The notes under the pieces: generated by a model
Databases searched by the model: none
What the model was told of the DNA's origin: nothing
What the model saw: the letters and a program-made list of their open reading frames with translations, nothing else
Source: Sporothrix humicola
Lineage: Eukaryota > Ascomycota > Sordariomycetes > Ophiostomatales > Ophiostomataceae
DNA length: 64,000 bases
Reading direction: 5' to 3'
NCBI GenBank assembly: GCA_021396245.1
Contig: WNYE01000038.1
Location: forward strand, 310,001-374,000
Program-made: the position numbers and the translations under genes
In this document: in pieces, positions 13,233 to 23,883 of the stretch
Layout of the letters: each line of letters opens with the position of its first letter
Numbering within the stretch: the stretch's first letter is position 1

Positions 13233-13487
13233 CCCGGCGGTGGCTGTGATGTTTTGGTTTCTTTCTGACATTCGAGTTTTGCGTTTGACATTTCGACGGA
13301 GTTCTTTTTGATTTGGTTGTTCAATGTATTTTCAACAGATACCCTGGGGGAACTGGACTGACATGGATGCATAGCTTGGGTAAAGTGATATTACATTTTC
13401 ATTAAAATCAGATAAAAAAATAAAAGGCTTCAACGCTTGTAAACATGTTCCCACAATAACAACGTGACAATATGACACCTCAAACCC

Positions 13488-14666
13488 CTACTGCACATTC
13501 TTTGAGATGCCCGGATGCACTTCTTCCAGGATGCCCAGCAGCTCCATCCACACTCGCCGCTGCGCTTTTGCGCCCTCCTCTGACCTCACAAACGTACTCA
13601 CCGGCCACACCTCGTTGGTATCGAGGTACTCGCCGTGCGTCTCGGGTCCCGCAGCAGCCGCCGACACCAGAGTGCGCGCGCCCATCTCGGCCGTCCGGCC
13701 AATCACGCAGAGACCGCCGTTGACAATATGGCGGAGGCCAAAGGGGAGCGACCGGAAGAGTTGTGTCCGGCAGAGGCCGGGATTCAAAGTGTTGATGATG
13801 ATGGTGCCGTCGTTGATAACTTGTGCCATCTCGCGGACGACCAGAATTTCGAGAAGTTTGGACACGTTGTAGCGGTCGTGCGACATGGACGCCGGGTCTT
13901 TGAGGGCGCCAAAAATGGACGGCTGGTGCTGCTCGGCAAAACGGGCGAAAAAGTGTGCGTCGGACGACACGACGCTCAGGTTAGGGCGGACGTTGTGCTG
14001 GGCGGCCGTGCGCCTGAGGAGGGGAAGCAGGAGGAGGGCCAGATAGAACGTCGAGAGCACGTTGACCGTGATCGAGCTCTCGTGGCCCTCGAGCGGTGTG
14101 TACTCGCCATTGGCGACGCCGGCGTTTTCGACAACGGCATCCAGTCTGTCCAGTTCCCGGGCGGCACGCTGGCCAAAGGCTGCCACACTCTCAAACGAGC
14201 CCAGGTCCACATCCCACGCTTCGAGCCGGCACGCCTCAGCCTGCTCGGGCGTCAGGGACTGTTTGACATTGGCCACGGCAGCCTCGGCCTTTTCGACGGA
14301 CCGACAGGCGACGATCACGCGGGAAGCGCCGAGACGGACGAAATGGCGGACCGCTTCAAGGCCCAGGCCGACATTGGCGCCGGTGACAATGACTGTCTTG
14401 CCGGCAAAGTGGCCAGGCGAGGGCAGAGGCACCGTCTGCCACTGGGCCCAAAAGACGTGTGTAACATAGCCGGGGCTGGCGAGGAGTTAGTAGGCAGCTC
14501 ACAGAATAGGATAAGGGTAGTAGGACATGCAGAAACATTGAAGGAAGGCGAGAGGAAGTATGAAGTTGAGATGGACGAAAGAGAAAGGAAAGACTCACTT
14601 GACAAAGGCATGCAGGTAGTTGGTCTCTGTGAAGACAGAGAACGGATGTTGGCGGCGGTTGGCCAT
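13488..14666 (-). CDS. Short-chain dehydrogenase/reductase (retinol-dehydrogenase-like)
   Basis: This is an NAD(P)H-dependent oxidoreductase of the classical/extended SDR superfamily, close to the RDH12/WWOX-like and TIC32-like groups of fungi. The substrate is unknown. Exons on the minus strand are 14666-14599 and 14475-13488, giving 351 residues; the 123-bp intron has GTGAGT and AG ends, and joining restores the frame at residue 23. The Rossmann motif TGANVGLG is at about 54-61, NAG at about 140-142, the catalytic Ser in SVVSSDAH and YNVSK at about 225-229, so the catalytic set is complete. The short first exon adds an N-terminus with aromatic residues (HVFWAQW) before the core; without it the protein would lack a good ATG. 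It ends convergent with caf16, 255 bp apart. Confidence 0.88.
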
Positions 14667-15213
14667 CGTGAGGGGCTGTGTGAAGTAACAATTGCAGACG
14701 GAGAGGAGACACGATACGTTATGGTTCAATGTTGCTCAAATCGTGTGAAGGGGTGGTGACGTTGTGGTGCAGACGGTTGGTTGAGGTTGATTGTGCATGT
14801 GTAAAAGGAGGAAGGAGCGAAAGCTGGAGCTGGAGCTGGAACCGGAAATAGTGGAGCCCTTGGCGGTACTGGACCTTTTGGTGCCGCAATTGGCATATGA
14901 TAGCGCCCACAGCACTCACAGCAGCTTTTGGTGTTATTGACCTCAAGTCAGTCAAAGTGAAACCTTTTATCAGTGAAACCACTTGGAAACTGGAAAACTG
15001 CAAGTTCCCAGGGCCTTGTCAAAATAAAGCCGCCCATTCAAGGTGCATCGTTGGACAGTCCTGCCGTTTAAACGAGTTCGTGTCCCAGGCTGATAGAATG
15101 CGATCTGTATGACGACGGCAATGCTGTCAAAGAAAGCAATCCATAGGCTCAAGATCCTATCGTCTGTGCTGCTCTCAAGGGACCCTTTTCGTGTCCTGTC
15201 GTACCCGCGTGGA
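14667..15213. other. Intergenic: dehydrogenase promoter and 3' end of the next gene
   Basis: No gene is seen. A hexamer repeat of about three GCTGGA units lies at 14822-14842. The segment serves as promoter for the leftward dehydrogenase and as the 3' flank of the leftward hydrolase. Confidence 0.7.
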
Positions 15214-16014
15214 TCACCTCTGGAGCCGCTTCGCCAGAAACTGCATAATGGGCAGCATCTCCGCCCGGTTGCGCGGCATGCCATTGTCCTCGTCGTTGGA
15301 CCGCCGCCAGGGTGCCGTCTCGACCGACGTGAAGCGCCGCCGCAGCATGCCCTTGGTCTCGTCCGACACGGCCTCGCCACCGGCTGCTCCACAAAGGAGG
15401 ACGGGCGTCGAAAGGCGAGGAGCAGAAGTCGGTGCGCCAGTCACAGCCGACGGCACAGCCGGGCCAATGGCCACGATTCCTTTAAAGTCGGAGGATGGGG
15501 AGGATGAGGATTGGCTGCCGGAAACCGACTGCTGGGCAGCTACCCTCGATGCAAGCGCCAGAGCAAACGTCCCGCCCTGGCCAAAGCCAAAGAGCAGGAT
15601 ATCGTCGTAGCGCCAGCCGCATTTTTTAATGAGGATGTCCTGGATAAGGCGGCTGTCGACCAGCTGGACGGCCCGGTCAAACCCGGGATCGTCGTCAAGT
15701 TGACCGGCGCCATCAAGCCGCAGGTCGTCGCCCCAGTGGAAGTTCTGCGGTCCCTGGCCAAACGAGGCGTCGTCCGGGTCAAATCCTGCAACCAGGCCGT
15801 GAGGCAGGACACTGGTCCCGCGCACGGAGATGGCAAGGACGCCAGGCAGGTTGACAGCGCGCGCAAACGCGGCAAACGGGGACTCTGCGTCGCCCAGGCC
15901 GTGGAACAGAAGCATAATGGCCGTTGTCGATGCGGTCGGATCCGGGAAATGGAGGGCGACGTTGAGGTCAGGCGCGAGTCCCGCAAAGTCGGCCTCGGTC
16001 GGAACACGGGTCAT
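15214..16014 (-). CDS. Acyl-protein-thioesterase-like alpha/beta hydrolase, probably inactive
   Basis: This intronless gene of 266 residues belongs to the phospholipase/carboxylesterase (Abhydrolase_2) fold, the group of acyl-protein thioesterases. The oxyanion-type LFHGLGD is at about 36-42, and the nucleophile elbow reads GFGQGG at about 143-148. Active members have GFSQGG, so the catalytic serine is glycine here. The C-terminal segment that normally carries the catalytic histidine (after about 235) has no histidine. The protein is therefore probably a non-catalytic member, perhaps a binding or scaffold protein (inference). The ATG at 16014 was chosen because the frame upstream opens only at a TTG and a TATA-like sequence lies at 16071-16077. 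It is cytosolic by appearance; no signal or membrane segment is seen. Confidence 0.82.
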   Translation of the reverse strand: MTRVPTEADFAGLAPDLNVALHFPDPTASTTAIMLLFHGLGDAESPFAAFARAVNLPGVLAISVRGTSVLPHGLVAGFDPDDASFGQGPQNFHWGDDLRLDGAGQLDDDPGFDRAVQLVDSRLIQDILIKKCGWRYDDILLFGFGQGGTFALALASRVAAQQSVSGSQSSSSPSSDFKGIVAIGPAVPSAVTGAPTSAPRLSTPVLLCGAAGGEAVSDETKGMLRRRFTSVETAPWRRSNDEDNGMPRNRAEMLPIMQFLAKRLQR

Positions 16015-16070
16015 TATGAGTGAAGTGGTATGAGGCAAGAAAAAATGGGTGTGAGAAAGATATGCTGCCG

Positions 16071-16077
16071 TATATAT
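16071..16077 (-). promoter_or_regulatory. TATA-like box of the thioesterase-like gene
   Basis: TATATAT lies about 57-63 bp upstream of the ATG at 16014. It would place transcription start just before that ATG and argues against any longer N-terminus. Confidence 0.5.
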
Positions 16078-16482
16078 TGGCAAGTCGAGGTTAAGTGAGA
16101 TGTGTGTAGGTTGTTGGAGTGAGACTTGAGTTGCAGCTGCTTACTCGCTAGCGGGGCACTGTGGGACTGGCCAAAAATATGTGAATGAACACCAAAAATA
16201 AGAGCTCTCATGCGCTATATTGATAGGGCTGATGCGCTACAAAAAATGGCAATGATGAAATCATGAAATGATGAAGTGGTCAAAAATGATAATGAATACT
16301 AAAGATGAACCGAGCGGTAGATGGGAATAATTTAAAGACAACACAAAGACTGAACGTCTCAAAATGTCATAACAAATGAAAGAAATGCAAACATAACCGC
16401 CTGTCCAAAAAGTCCAATAAAACTCCTGTATATCCTCCACATGTAAGGTACTAAATGATTGACTTCCCGTCATCGTCGCCGT
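16078..16482. other. Intergenic, AT-rich
   Basis: This segment lies between two leftward genes. It is AT-rich with several ATGATGA and GATGAA copies around 16250-16275. No coding frame or clear RNA gene is seen. Confidence 0.6.
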
Positions 16483-18672
16483 CTATCTCATCTCTGCCAC
16501 TTCACGGCTCTTCACTTTCGACGGGCCTGGCGGCATTGGCACCCATGAGCCCTCGGCCGTCCAGATACCCGCCCGCGTGTAATCATCCGTCTGGCTGCCC
16601 TCCATGTAGCCGAACCGGAAATACTCGTCGACGCCGGCTGCGGCCACATCCGCGGGCCGCTCCCAGGTAAACGTGGCCACGCCATTGTTGGTCTCGTCTG
16701 CCTCCACCAGATCGTCAAAGTAGCCGCGGTACCGCTCGACGTCGTTGACCAGCACGCTGATGCCGTCGTAGCGCGGGCCCGGCGGTGGTTGCCACGAGAA
16801 GGAGATGGTGCTCGTGTTGGCGGCCGCCGTCAGCACACCAGCTAACAATGGGTCCGACGACAGAATGCCGGTGGCCGTATCCACAGCCGCCTCGATCGCC
16901 GTCGCGACGGTCGTGTTGGCCATCCGGATCACGGGCTCGATCAGCGTCGGCAGCGGTGAGCCAAGCTGTGCGTCGTCCTGGAGAGCGGCCGCCGTCTGAA
17001 GCAGCGAGTCCCAGCCCCAGCGGGCAATGCCGTTGATAAACAGACCGACGAGAATGCCCTGGTAGAGCAGCGCCGGGCGGGTCTGCATGCTTGTGCCAGG
17101 CAGCAGCAAGAGCGCCACAATGTAGTGGTGAATGCGCACGCGCAGACCGGGAAGCAGCATGCACACGACGAGGCCCGAGATAAACAGAATGTACAGCTTC
17201 AGGTATTGCCGGAGACGACCCTCGCGGCGGAAGAACCAGATCTGCGACGCCGCAATTGACAGCAGCACAGTAATAATAATGGCGAGTGCCGCCTTGGCAC
17301 CGGGCTGCTGGGCAAGATCATGAGGCGTCAGGCGCTGGATGGGTATGCCGTCAAATGTGTAGTTGTTGAGCGAGCCGACCCAGCAGCCACCCAGCCACAG
17401 CACTGTCTTCTCGATCTGTGCCGTCAGGCCCGTAAGCGAGCGGCGCACGGCCATCACGTCAAAGATGACCCAGGCGACGAGGGCGGCCGGCAAGAACTTG
17501 CCGACAATGTTAGAGATCAGGGCCGGGATCGACGCGTGCGGCGGCGGGTCCGAGGCCAGGCCAACGTGCCAGAAGAGGCCCGTGAAGATGCTGAAGAAGA
17601 AGGCGGCAGGACTTGTCACAAACAACGACAGGATCGTCGAGAATGTCACCGAGACTGCCAGCAGCGGCCAGCGCGCATCCTGCTGGCCGGGACAGCCGAC
17701 GCCCTGCTCAAACGTAAACGCCAGCGGGAAGTACGAGTCGAAGTCGATGCTCTGGATACCGTTGCTCTTGGAAGCTGTAAAGTGGGTCTGACGGCCCACA
17801 AGTCGAACCACACCGCAACCGCCAGCAGCATTGTTAATGACACCGGCATGGATGGCCGCGCTGCAAATGAACGAATCGCCACGGTAGATGTGCTCCGTGC
17901 CGTTGATGCCCGAGTTGGGGCCGCCAACCACAAGCGTCTGGTACACCACCTCCTTGTCGCCAACAGCGCGCGGGTTGAGCACCTGGTAGCCCGCGCATGT
18001 TGCGGGACACCGGAAAGCAAACCCGCTGCCGTTGAACGGCCGACAGTCACTGCCGTCGAGCCCGCACATGTTGCCAGGCACCCAGTATGTGTTTCCGCAA
18101 CCAATATCCCCAGGGATACCCCAGTCGGCCATCTCGCCTGCCACGATGCCACCGCGCATCACCAGCGCAAACGTGAGCAGCCAGATGGCGAGCCAGCCCG
18201 CCAGCAGTCCCCGGCGCCACCGGATCCGGCTCTTGATCGGGTCGTTTTTGGATCCGGGCAGCCGGTCGAGCACCTTGTCCAGCAGTGTGAGCGGCGCATG
18301 CTGCACGGCTGGCAAGATAGGCTCAATAACAAAAGGGTGTGCATCCTCCGGTCCCTTTGACCACTGCGCTGCTGCTTTGGCGAACCGGCGCACCGAGTAC
18401 GGCACCCAGCGGAACCGCCGCCAGGAGCCCTCGTCTTGCATGAACCGTGGTGTCGGCGGAGCGTCGTCGCTGTCTTCTTCGAGTTCGGAGAGGTTGCCGT
18501 CGAGGCGTTCGTCGGGGCGGTCGTAGCCGCCGCCGCCCAGTTCAGCCGCAATCGTGTCGGAGGACGAGGAGCCTTCGGAGCGAGCGCCGCGCGGAATGTG
18601 GCTGTGGCTAGTATTGGTGGTGTTGATGTTGTCGTCGAGGAGACCCTCGTTGATATCGTTGCCGTCTCCCAT
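16483..18672 (-). CDS. LCCL-domain multi-pass membrane protein
   Basis: This intronless gene encodes 729 residues. The N-terminal 150 residues are acidic, Ser-rich and presumably cytosolic. A first membrane span is at about 154-175. An LCCL domain follows (about 190-300), recognisable by FRCPATCAGYQVLNP and the pattern YRGDSFICSAAIHAGVI then GGCGVVRL, with paired cysteines typical of an extracytosolic fold. About six further hydrophobic segments lie between 335 and 560. The C-terminal tail, about 610-729, contains a beta-rich stretch (ISFSWQPPPGPRYDGISVL). Fungal LCCL proteins of this layout have no established biochemical role; a function at the cell surface or in a secretory compartment is inferred. 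The ATG at 18672 is the first in frame. It is divergent from dpp3. Confidence 0.87.
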   Translation of the reverse strand: MGDGNDINEGLLDDNINTTNTSHSHIPRGARSEGSSSSDTIAAELGGGGYDRPDERLDGNLSELEEDSDDAPPTPRFMQDEGSWRRFRWVPYSVRRFAKAAAQWSKGPEDAHPFVIEPILPAVQHAPLTLLDKVLDRLPGSKNDPIKSRIRWRRGLLAGWLAIWLLTFALVMRGGIVAGEMADWGIPGDIGCGNTYWVPGNMCGLDGSDCRPFNGSGFAFRCPATCAGYQVLNPRAVGDKEVVYQTLVVGGPNSGINGTEHIYRGDSFICSAAIHAGVINNAAGGCGVVRLVGRQTHFTASKSNGIQSIDFDSYFPLAFTFEQGVGCPGQQDARWPLLAVSVTFSTILSLFVTSPAAFFFSIFTGLFWHVGLASDPPPHASIPALISNIVGKFLPAALVAWVIFDVMAVRRSLTGLTAQIEKTVLWLGGCWVGSLNNYTFDGIPIQRLTPHDLAQQPGAKAALAIIITVLLSIAASQIWFFRREGRLRQYLKLYILFISGLVVCMLLPGLRVRIHHYIVALLLLPGTSMQTRPALLYQGILVGLFINGIARWGWDSLLQTAAALQDDAQLGSPLPTLIEPVIRMANTTVATAIEAAVDTATGILSSDPLLAGVLTAAANTSTISFSWQPPPGPRYDGISVLVNDVERYRGYFDDLVEADETNNGVATFTWERPADVAAAGVDEYFRFGYMEGSQTDDYTRAGIWTAEGSWVPMPPGPSKVKSREVAEMR

Positions 18673-19980
18673 GATGGTCGATCGTTTTGGGGAGTAGAAG
18701 AGGATCGATTCGGAATAACGGTAAGCGAGCGGTATTTACAGAGTGCTCTGTGTGCACTCTGCTATTCTGATACACTGGTACTCTGTTACGGAGTCCGTTG
18801 TATGTTTATGCACCAACGCGCGTTTGAAACAAGCGCTCAAGGTGAAGAGAAAGCGAGCGAGTCGGACTTGGCGGGAGAATGGCGGGAAAGCGGCACAGGA
18901 CGCTGGATAATTCGCAAAGAAAAACGCCCTGCTGAGCCGCCTGTTGGAAGCGCGGATCGATGGGAAAAGAGGGACGAAGAGAATGGCGATGCGATATGAA
19001 AAAGAAAGAAAGTGATGAGAATGGGAGAAGAGGGAGAGAAGGAAAAAACAAAGAAAGACCCGACCGCTGCTCGTAAAGTGAGGAAAGAGCGAGCGAAGTC
19101 GGGAAATACGGGATACGGGACTTTGAATGGATGGAATCGTCGAAACAGCGCCAAAACAAGGCTGCTTTTGGTGGCTACTGGGTAGTTTTGGGGCGGTCTC
19201 CACTAGCGTCAGAGCGTCTCGAAACACCCCGAGGCCGTCTGCGGATGCTGCGGACTGCAAAACGATCAAAAGCGAATCCGGTCCACTAGCTCTTACCCGT
19301 GGAAAGAAAAAGTATTGGGTGGACCCACTTATTCGTCGCTCCTTCCCTTCTCTGGGACTTTGCGTGGCCCCACTCCGCTTCGTGGCAGTTGCTCTTCAGT
19401 GAGCGCTGTTACTCAGGCTCTGAAGCCTCTAAAAAGGCGTCCTGCACTGCTCGGCCGGAATAAGCGAATTGCCCTCTGATCAGACCCGTATGTTGGCAAG
19501 TGACAAGTGCAGGTCTTTTATGTTTACCGCGTGCCCAAAAATGTCTTAGCAGGTGCATCGCATCGCCAATTGCAATGGTGTGTGTAAAAGCGCATGAGTC
19601 GCACATCGTATTCCGTCCCCTTGTGCCTTCCTCTGCCTTTACCTCCCCACCAAACCAAGCCAGCCCCCTCTGTACCTGCCGTGTCTGTGCCCGTTGAGTG
19701 ACGACAAGCCCTGTGGGCCGGAGTAGGCAACTGCCATGCATTCCTCGTCCAGGGACAAGCCAATTGTGTGCCTACATTGTGGACCCACAACCTTTTTCAA
19801 ATCCAACGTGACTGCCAAATGATTTTCTCACTGTGAAGCGCCTTCCCCAGGGAGCTTGCAGCCAAATTGCTAACATTGACGCCTTCCGTTTCGAGAGCTT
19901 CCCCTCCATTTCGCCCGATGTAAACCGCCCGCCAAAACATTGCGCCTTCCTATCTTATCCTATCTTATGTGCCGTGTCAA
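18673..19980. other. Divergent promoter region, LCCL gene / dpp3
   Basis: A 1.3 kb segment between two divergently transcribed genes. The left half is purine-rich on the + strand (pyrimidine leader for the LCCL gene) and the right end is pyrimidine-rich on the + strand (dpp3 leader). No supportable gene is seen. Confidence 0.7.
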
Positions 19981-20226
19981 ATGAACCTCCTTCCCCGCCT
20001 CCGCTGCGTCCACCACGCTGCACAGCTTGCCCAGACTGCCGCCCCGCGCCGTTTCCTCTGTAACAGTAACAGCCGTAGCTTTCCTTCCTCGCTGTCATCT
20101 TCGTCCTCTTTATCTTCGACCTCTTCCCGTCTCTCTTCACAACTCGTCTCATCCTCACCATCACGTCTTCAACTTCACCTTTACAACATCCCGCCAAGCT
20201 CCCGAACATTCAGTGCAACCGCCACC
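19981..20226 (+). other. In-frame N-terminal extension of DPP III, possible mitochondrial presequence
   Basis: From an ATG at 19981 the frame stays open for 82 codons into the dpp3 ATG at 20227. The encoded extension begins MNLLPRLRCVHHAAQLAQ, is rich in Arg, Ser and Leu, lacks acidic residues and ends with SSRTFSATAT, resembling a matrix-processing site. The upstream ATG has a weak context (C at -3) while the inner one is optimal (GCCACCATGG), which favours leaky scanning and two products. Whether the longer form is made is inferred. Confidence 0.5.
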
Positions 20227-22540
20227 ATGGCCTTGACTGCCCAAGAGCTCAGCCAGTACCTGGCCGACGCACCGCCGAGTGTCGTCCGCCTCGAGATCGC
20301 CAAGCATTTTGATGCTCTGTCCGACAGCCAGAAGCGCTATGCCCATTATATCAGCAGGTAAGAGAAAAGAGGCACGGGAGAGGCACGCCGTCCCATTGCA
20401 TTGCCTCCGTCGTAACACGTGCGCTGACCTGGGCTCTCTTTGGCTGCACACAGAGCCTCGTTTGCTGGCAACCGCATTGTGCTCCGCCAATGCTCCCCAG
20501 AGTCCGAGTCCATCTACGACTTTATCCTGGCCCTCAACAAGGCTGCCGCCGGCGACTGGAAGGCTCTGGCTGCCAAGGCCGGTGTCGAGGAGGCCCACCT
20601 GACTGCCTTCCTGCAATATGCCGCCCAGTTCCTTGGCAACTGCGGAAACTACAAGAGCTTCGGCGACTCCAAGTTCCTCCCACGTGCCCCCGAGTCTGCT
20701 TTCGCCGCCCTCGCCAGCACCTCGCCCGAGGCCGAGAAGCACTACAAGGCCACCAATGGCGGCATCTTCTCGTCTGACAATGTCGGCCTGCTGCATCTCG
20801 GCTACACCGACGAGGGTCACTTGACCACATACTACCCCGACTCGCCCGATATCACCAAGGCAGAGATTGCCGGCGTTGCCAAGTGGATGGAGAAGAAGGG
20901 CCTGTTGCCAGAGAACACCCGTCTGCGCAAGGCTAAGGGCAGCAACGTTTTTGAGCTGCTCATTGCGTCCGGTCAGACGGCCCCGCCTCTCGATGGTCGT
21001 GATGTCGGCTCCAACGAAACCGAGTTCTCCCTCGACGAGAGCGGGTCCGAAGCGCTCAAGGGTGCCACGATCCGCATCGTGTACGGTGACTACGCCACCG
21101 AGATGGCTGAGATTGCCAAGAACATTGCACAGGCCGCCGTCCACGCCGACAACGAGACCGAGACCAAGATGCACGAGGCGTACGCCAAGTCCTTCTCCGA
21201 AGGCTCTCTGCTCGCCTTCAAGGACAGCCAGCGCTTCTGGATCCGCGACAAGGGCCCCATGGTCGAGACCAACATTGGCTTCATCGAGACGTACCGCGAC
21301 CCTGCAGGCACACGTGGTGAGTGGGAGGGCTTTGTGGCCATGGTCAACCTGGAGCGGACACGTGCCTTTGGTGCGCTCGTCGAAGCTGCCCCGACACTGA
21401 TCCCGCTGCTGCCGTGGAGTGCCGACTTTGAGAAGGACAAATTCCTGTCGCCCGACTTCACATCCCTCGAGGTCTTGACATTTGCTGGCTCGGGTATTCC
21501 CGCCGGTATCAACATCCCCAATTACGACGACATCCGCCAAACCGACGGCTTCAAGAACGTGTCTCTCGGCAACATTCTGAGCGCCAAGGCTCCCAACGAG
21601 AAGATCCCCTTCATTCGTGAGGAGGATCTCGCCCTGTACCAAAAGTACCGTGACGCCGCCTTTGAGGTCCAGGTCGGCCTGCACGAGCTGACCGGCCACG
21701 GTTGCGGCAAGCTGCTGCAAGAAACCAGCCCCGGCGTCTACAACTTTGACCACACTAACCCGCCAATCAGCCCGCTGACCAACAAGCCCGTGACAACGTG
21801 GTACAAGCCCGGCGAGACCTGGGGCTCTGTCTTTGGCGGCCTGGCCGGCGCCTACGAGGAGTGCCGTGCCGAGCTGGTCGCCATGTTCCTGAGCTGCGAG
21901 TTCCCCGTCCTCAAGATCTTTGGTTTTGGCGATGGCTCCGTCGACATGGACGGCGAGGCCGGCGACATTCTGTACGCCTCGTACCTCAGCATGGCCCGTG
22001 CCGGCCTGGCGTCGGTCGAGTTCTGGGACCCCAAGAGCCAGAAGTGGGGCCAGGCGCATTGCCAGGCTCGCTTCTCCATCCTCAAGTGCTTCCTCGAGGC
22101 CGGCGACGACTTCTGTGTCCTCGACTACAAGAATGATGACCTGTCTGATCTGACCATCAAGCTCGACCGCTCCAAGATCCTGACCGTCGGTCGCAAGGGT
22201 GAGTTCCCAGCCCCAGTCCCAGTCCCTTATTGTCTTTGCTTTGTCTGTCTATCCTGTACTAACTTCTCCAGCCGTCGGTGACTACCTCCAGAAGCTGCAC
22301 ATTTACAAGTCGACTGCCGATACCTACAACGGCTTCTCCTACTTCGGCGAGAACATGTCCGCCGTCGGTCTCGAGTTCTGGGGCACGACGGTGCGTGATG
22401 TCGTCCTCAAGAACAAGCAGCCGCGCAAGGTGTTTGTCCAGGCCAACACCTACCTGGACGAGGCGACGGGCAAGGTCACGCTCAAGGAGTACGACCCGTC
22501 GCCGGAGGGTCTCATCCAGAGCTTCGCCGACCGTGAGTGA
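20227..22540 (+). CDS. dpp3: Dipeptidyl peptidase III (M49 metallopeptidase)
   Basis: This zinc enzyme removes dipeptides from the N-terminus of short peptides, finishing the breakdown of proteasome products. Exons are 20227-20357, 20454-22198 and 22272-22540, giving 714 residues, which fits the yeast (about 711) and human (737) enzymes. Introns of 96 and 73 bp preserve phase. The M49 zinc site HELTGH is at about 454-459 and EECRAE at about 512-517, supplying the second glutamate ligand; all metal and catalytic residues are present. The start at 20227 has an optimal context and gives the family length. An in-frame ATG 82 codons upstream would add a presequence-like extension. The final short exon carries the conserved FSYFGENMSAVGLEFW region. 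It ends convergent with the eL6 gene. Confidence 0.93.
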
Positions 22541-23883
22541 CTATCTCAAGGTAATCATGTGCGTCAGGCTTGGTCCAGTAAAATATAATAGGATAAATTT
22601 ATGGTAATGGAAAATAAAAATAATCATGACAACACATCTCACTCCATAATACGCTGCGCCTCTTATCCCACATATTCTATGAAATCTCGATGAGTTTATT
22701 TTCAAGTAATATTTTTTAAATATTTTTGACAAAAATTAGGACAAAAAATATGGACAATAAACAATAAAAACACAAATAAAATGCATTGGAAAAAATCACC
22801 GGGGCCATTTTGTTAATTTATAAATTTTTTATTTTGATTTTGAATATTCCCTAGTATCCTGTTTGTGCTTTTTGTGTGTGATGATGCCGAGGAGAAAAAA
22901 AGAACAAAAAGGGAGGGAAGACAAAGTCAACCACACACATTGGGTAGTAAAACACAGTACAAGGAAGAACGAAAAAAGACACCAACAAAAGAAGAAGAGC
23001 AAAAGCCAAAACCAGCCCAGACCACCAGATTCGCCGTCAGATCGCAGACCGTAGACCCGCAAAGCAAGTTGAATGAATAATTTTTGTTTTGTTTTTTCCT
23101 GTTTCTTGATGTTTTTCCTGTTTCCCTTTTTAAATTGTTTGTCCCATTTTTTCACTTTCACAACAATATAATGCGGTGAAAAAATTGGTATTTCTTTTCC
23201 TCCCCGTTTTGAGATTTTTGTTTTTGCCCATGCCCCAAAATGAAGTGAAGACAAAGAGACGCGCCGGTGCTCCCCTCCAACCAACAATCCCATTTCTCTT
23301 TTTAATTTTCTTCCCTTGCCCCTTCTCCAATCACCTCACCTCGCCACATGATGCTCCCCCGGCTTCGTTTTTGTGACCCGTCCCCTCATCTTCTGCCAGT
23401 CATCCACGACAGCATGATCGAAATGTTCTCCCCGCTTTGTTGTCGGAAAAAAGAATTGCGAAAAGGTCGGTTGGCAGAATGAATAAAGACGGAAAATTGT
23501 CGAAGACCGAGGGGTGGGAGGGCCATTGGTGATGATGTGTATAGCGTTGAAAAAAAAGTTGTAAAGAAAAAATAAAACATAAAACATAAAAAAACAAGAG
23601 CCGCGATGAAAATGAAGAGGACGAAATAAACGAACGAGAACAAGACAAAGAAGAAAAAAGAAGAAAGCCCAACGCCGTCTGTCCCTCGTGTCTCCTTTTT
23701 GTGTGTCTTTGTGTCGGGAATTGTACGCTCGAAGGTTGAAAACGGTGGTGTACTCCGTTCCGTGGAGAATGTGTGTGGATGGAATAGTTTAAATTTTCAA
23801 TCGATCATATTATCCGTAATAAAAACAAGAGAAAGAGGTGTATTGTGTTGTGCTTTTTTTTTCTTTGTCCGATAATCATCCGT
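22541..23883. other. Convergent intergenic region, AT-rich
   Basis: Both flanking genes end here. The DNA is AT-rich with A/T homopolymers, typical of fungal 3' ends. No coding frame is supportable. Confidence 0.7.

Noticed and set aside
13635..14759. 374-codon plus-strand frame across the dehydrogenase
   Set aside because: It is a shadow of the minus-strand gene, whose motifs and splice junctions are clear.
16248..16352. ATGATGA copies followed by CTGA in AT-rich DNA, C/D snoRNA-like
   Set aside because: No terminal stem and no recognisable rRNA guide; the boxes are part of a GATGAA-rich run.
20161..22059. 632-codon minus-strand frame across dpp3
   Set aside because: It is antisense to the M49 gene; long antisense frames are expected in GC-rich coding DNA with strong third-position bias.
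4021..23758. Dispersed ACGGAGTA / TACTCCGT motif at 4021, 8027 and 23751
   Set aside because: Three hits in 64 kb on both strands is about what chance gives for an 8-mer.
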